From contig CADCCP010000010.1 of NCBI GenBank assembly GCA_902800005.1, forward strand, positions 1 to 64,000: a DNA stretch of 64,000 bases. The letters run 5' to 3'. A program made the position numbers and the translations under genes. A model generated the notes under the pieces. It saw only the letters and a program-made list of their open reading frames with translations, had not been told where the DNA came from and did not search any database. The DNA is from an uncultured Ruminococcus sp. (GTDB lineage: Bacteria > Bacillota > Clostridia > Oscillospirales > Acutalibacteraceae). Shown here in pieces: positions 62,892 through 64,000 of the stretch (its first letter is position 1; every line of letters begins with the position of its first letter).

Positions 62892-64000
62892 TTGACTAAC
62901 GGAATTATTACAAAAGTCGCAGGTCCTCTCGTTATTGCAGAGGGAATGCGTGATGCAAATATGTTTGACGTTGTGAGGGTGAGCAAGGAACGTCTTATCG
63001 GCGAAATAATCGAAATGCACGGCGATCAGGCTTCCATACAGGTCTATGAAGAAACTTCCGGTCTTGGTCCGGGTGAAGTCGTGGAATCAACAGGAGCACC
63101 GCTTTCTGTTGAACTCGGTCCGGGACTTATCGGCTCTATCTATGACGGTATTCAAAGACCTCTCAGCGAGATAATGAAAGTTGCAGGCAACAGCCTTAAA
63201 AGAGGTGTAGAAGTGCCGTCACTCGACCACGAGAAAAAATGGCATTTCGTGCCGACTGCCAAAAAAGGCGATAAACTCGTTGCAGGTGACGTTCTCGGCA
63301 CTGTTAAAGAAACTAATGCAGTTGTGCATAAAATTTTAGTGCCAAACGGCGTAAAAGGTACGGTTGTAGATATTAAAGAGGGCGATTTCAACATTGATGA
63401 GACCGTTGCGATAATGGACGTGAACGGCAAAAAGAAAAATCTTGAAATGGCTGTAAGGTGGCCTGTCCGTATCGGCAGACCTTATAAAAGAAAACTCTCT
63501 CCCGACATTCTTTTGACAACAGGTCAGAGAACTATTGATACACTTTTCCCCATAGCCAAAGGCGGTGTAGCTGCTGTTCCGGGACCTTTCGGCTCAGGTA
63601 AGACTGTTGTACAACATCAGCTTGCTAAATGGGCGGCGGCTGATATAATCGTATATATCGGCTGCGGTGAACGTGGAAATGAAATGACAGACGTTTTGAA
63701 TGAATTTCCCGAACTGAAAGACCCCCGTACAGGTAATTCCCTTATGGAAAGAACCGTACTTATCGCCAACACTTCCGATATGCCCGTTGCTGCCCGTGAA
63801 GCCTCTATTTATACGGGTATCACCATAGCAGAATATTTCAGAGATATGGGTTACACAGTCGCACTTATGGCGGACTCCACTTCACGTTGGGCAGAGGCTC
63901 TCCGTGAAATGTCCGGACGACTTGAAGAAATGCCCGGTGAAGAAGGTTATCCCGCATATCTCGGCAGCCGTCTGGCACAGTTCTATGAACGTGCAGGACG
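62892..64000 (+). CDS. ntpA: V-type ATPase catalytic subunit A (3' end outside window)
   Basis: 369 codons visible. It begins [18 protein letters not shown], with Walker A GPFGSGKT near residue 231 and the [21 protein letters not shown] block. The start codon is TTG at 62892 with GAGGTG upstream, as often in this operon. The remaining third, including the later catalytic part, lies beyond the window, presumably followed by ntpB and ntpD. Confidence 0.95.
   Translation, partial: MTNGIITKVAGPLVIAEGMRDANMFDVVRVSKERLIGEIIEMHGDQASIQVYEETSGLGPGEVVESTGAPLSVELGPGLIGSIYDGIQRPLSEIMKVAGNSLKRGVEVPSLDHEKKWHFVPTAKKGDKLVAGDVLGTVKETNAVVHKILVPNGVKGTVVDIKEGDFNIDETVAIMDVNGKKKNLEMAVRWPVRIGRPYKRKLSPDILLTTGQRTIDTLFPIAKGGVAAVPGPFGSGKTVVQHQLAKWAAADIIVYIGCGERGNEMTDVLNEFPELKDPRTGNSLMERTVLIANTSDMPVAAREASIYTGITIAEYFRDMGYTVALMADSTSRWAEALREMSGRLEEMPGEEGYPAYLGSRLAQFYERAG

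Overview
The window looks like the chromosome of an anaerobic, low-to-moderate GC Gram-positive gut bacterium of the Ruminococcus / Oscillospiraceae type. Supporting signs are pyruvate formate-lyase with its activase, a V/A-type ATPase operon instead of an F-type signature, split transketolase, RqcH, RsfS/YqeK, strong AGGAGG ribosome sites, many TTG/GTG starts, and secreted proteins ending in a TGD-hydrophobic-lysine tail. A surface protein with three X25/SusE-like modules and a CBM26-like module suggests a starch user, perhaps near R. bromii; the species is inference.

Layout. 1-2065 is the right end of an integrated element (ParA, tyrosine integrase, then a 3' tRNA-Leu-like fragment serving as attachment site), followed by a serine recombinase. 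3159-7264 encodes a very large secreted M60 metallopeptidase broken by a 95-bp tandem duplication. 7323-17694 is mostly minus-strand housekeeping (dusB, rarA, split transketolase, the tex-HAD-lipoprotein-kinase operon). 17880-20192 holds small plus-strand genes and tRNA-Arg. 20265-23446 has a DUF1294 protein, a GHL10-type glycosidase and a frameshifted rqcH. 23912-28443 is a cell-surface cluster. 28685-41351 carries an ABC exporter, yqeK-rsfS-leuS and pflB-pflA. 41596-50664 holds a GH25 lysozyme, a PrsA-like foldase lipoprotein, a degenerate metallo-beta-lactamase-fold protein, a Q/Y-rich zinc-ribbon membrane protein, and prmA-membrane protein-mrp. 50863-57949 has Nudix, a PadR module, two tiny genes, ychF, gap and metG. 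58170-64000 is the V-type ATPase operon (order H/G-I-K-E-C-F-A, cut by the window edge), whose ring subunit has the Na+-site residues of Enterococcus NtpK.

Most unusual material. (1) A mirrored non-coding cassette at 8330-8711 between dusB and rarA: four TCGA-centred palindromes spaced 20-21 bp, flanked by two related long inverted repeats whose arms differ in sequence but stay complementary, with further palindromes outside. (2) A dispersed family of heptanucleotide tandem repeats at about thirteen intergenic sites, some of which enter start, stop or ribosome-binding regions. (3) The pflB upstream region, with a sigma-A promoter embedded in a perfect 12-10-12 inverted repeat and, farther upstream, a pair of sequences matching the NrdR-box consensus at canonical spacing. 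(4) Three separate lesions in genes (M60, rqcH, prsA-like), which are either recent decay or assembly errors.

All calls come from reading the sequence; no database or folding program was run.
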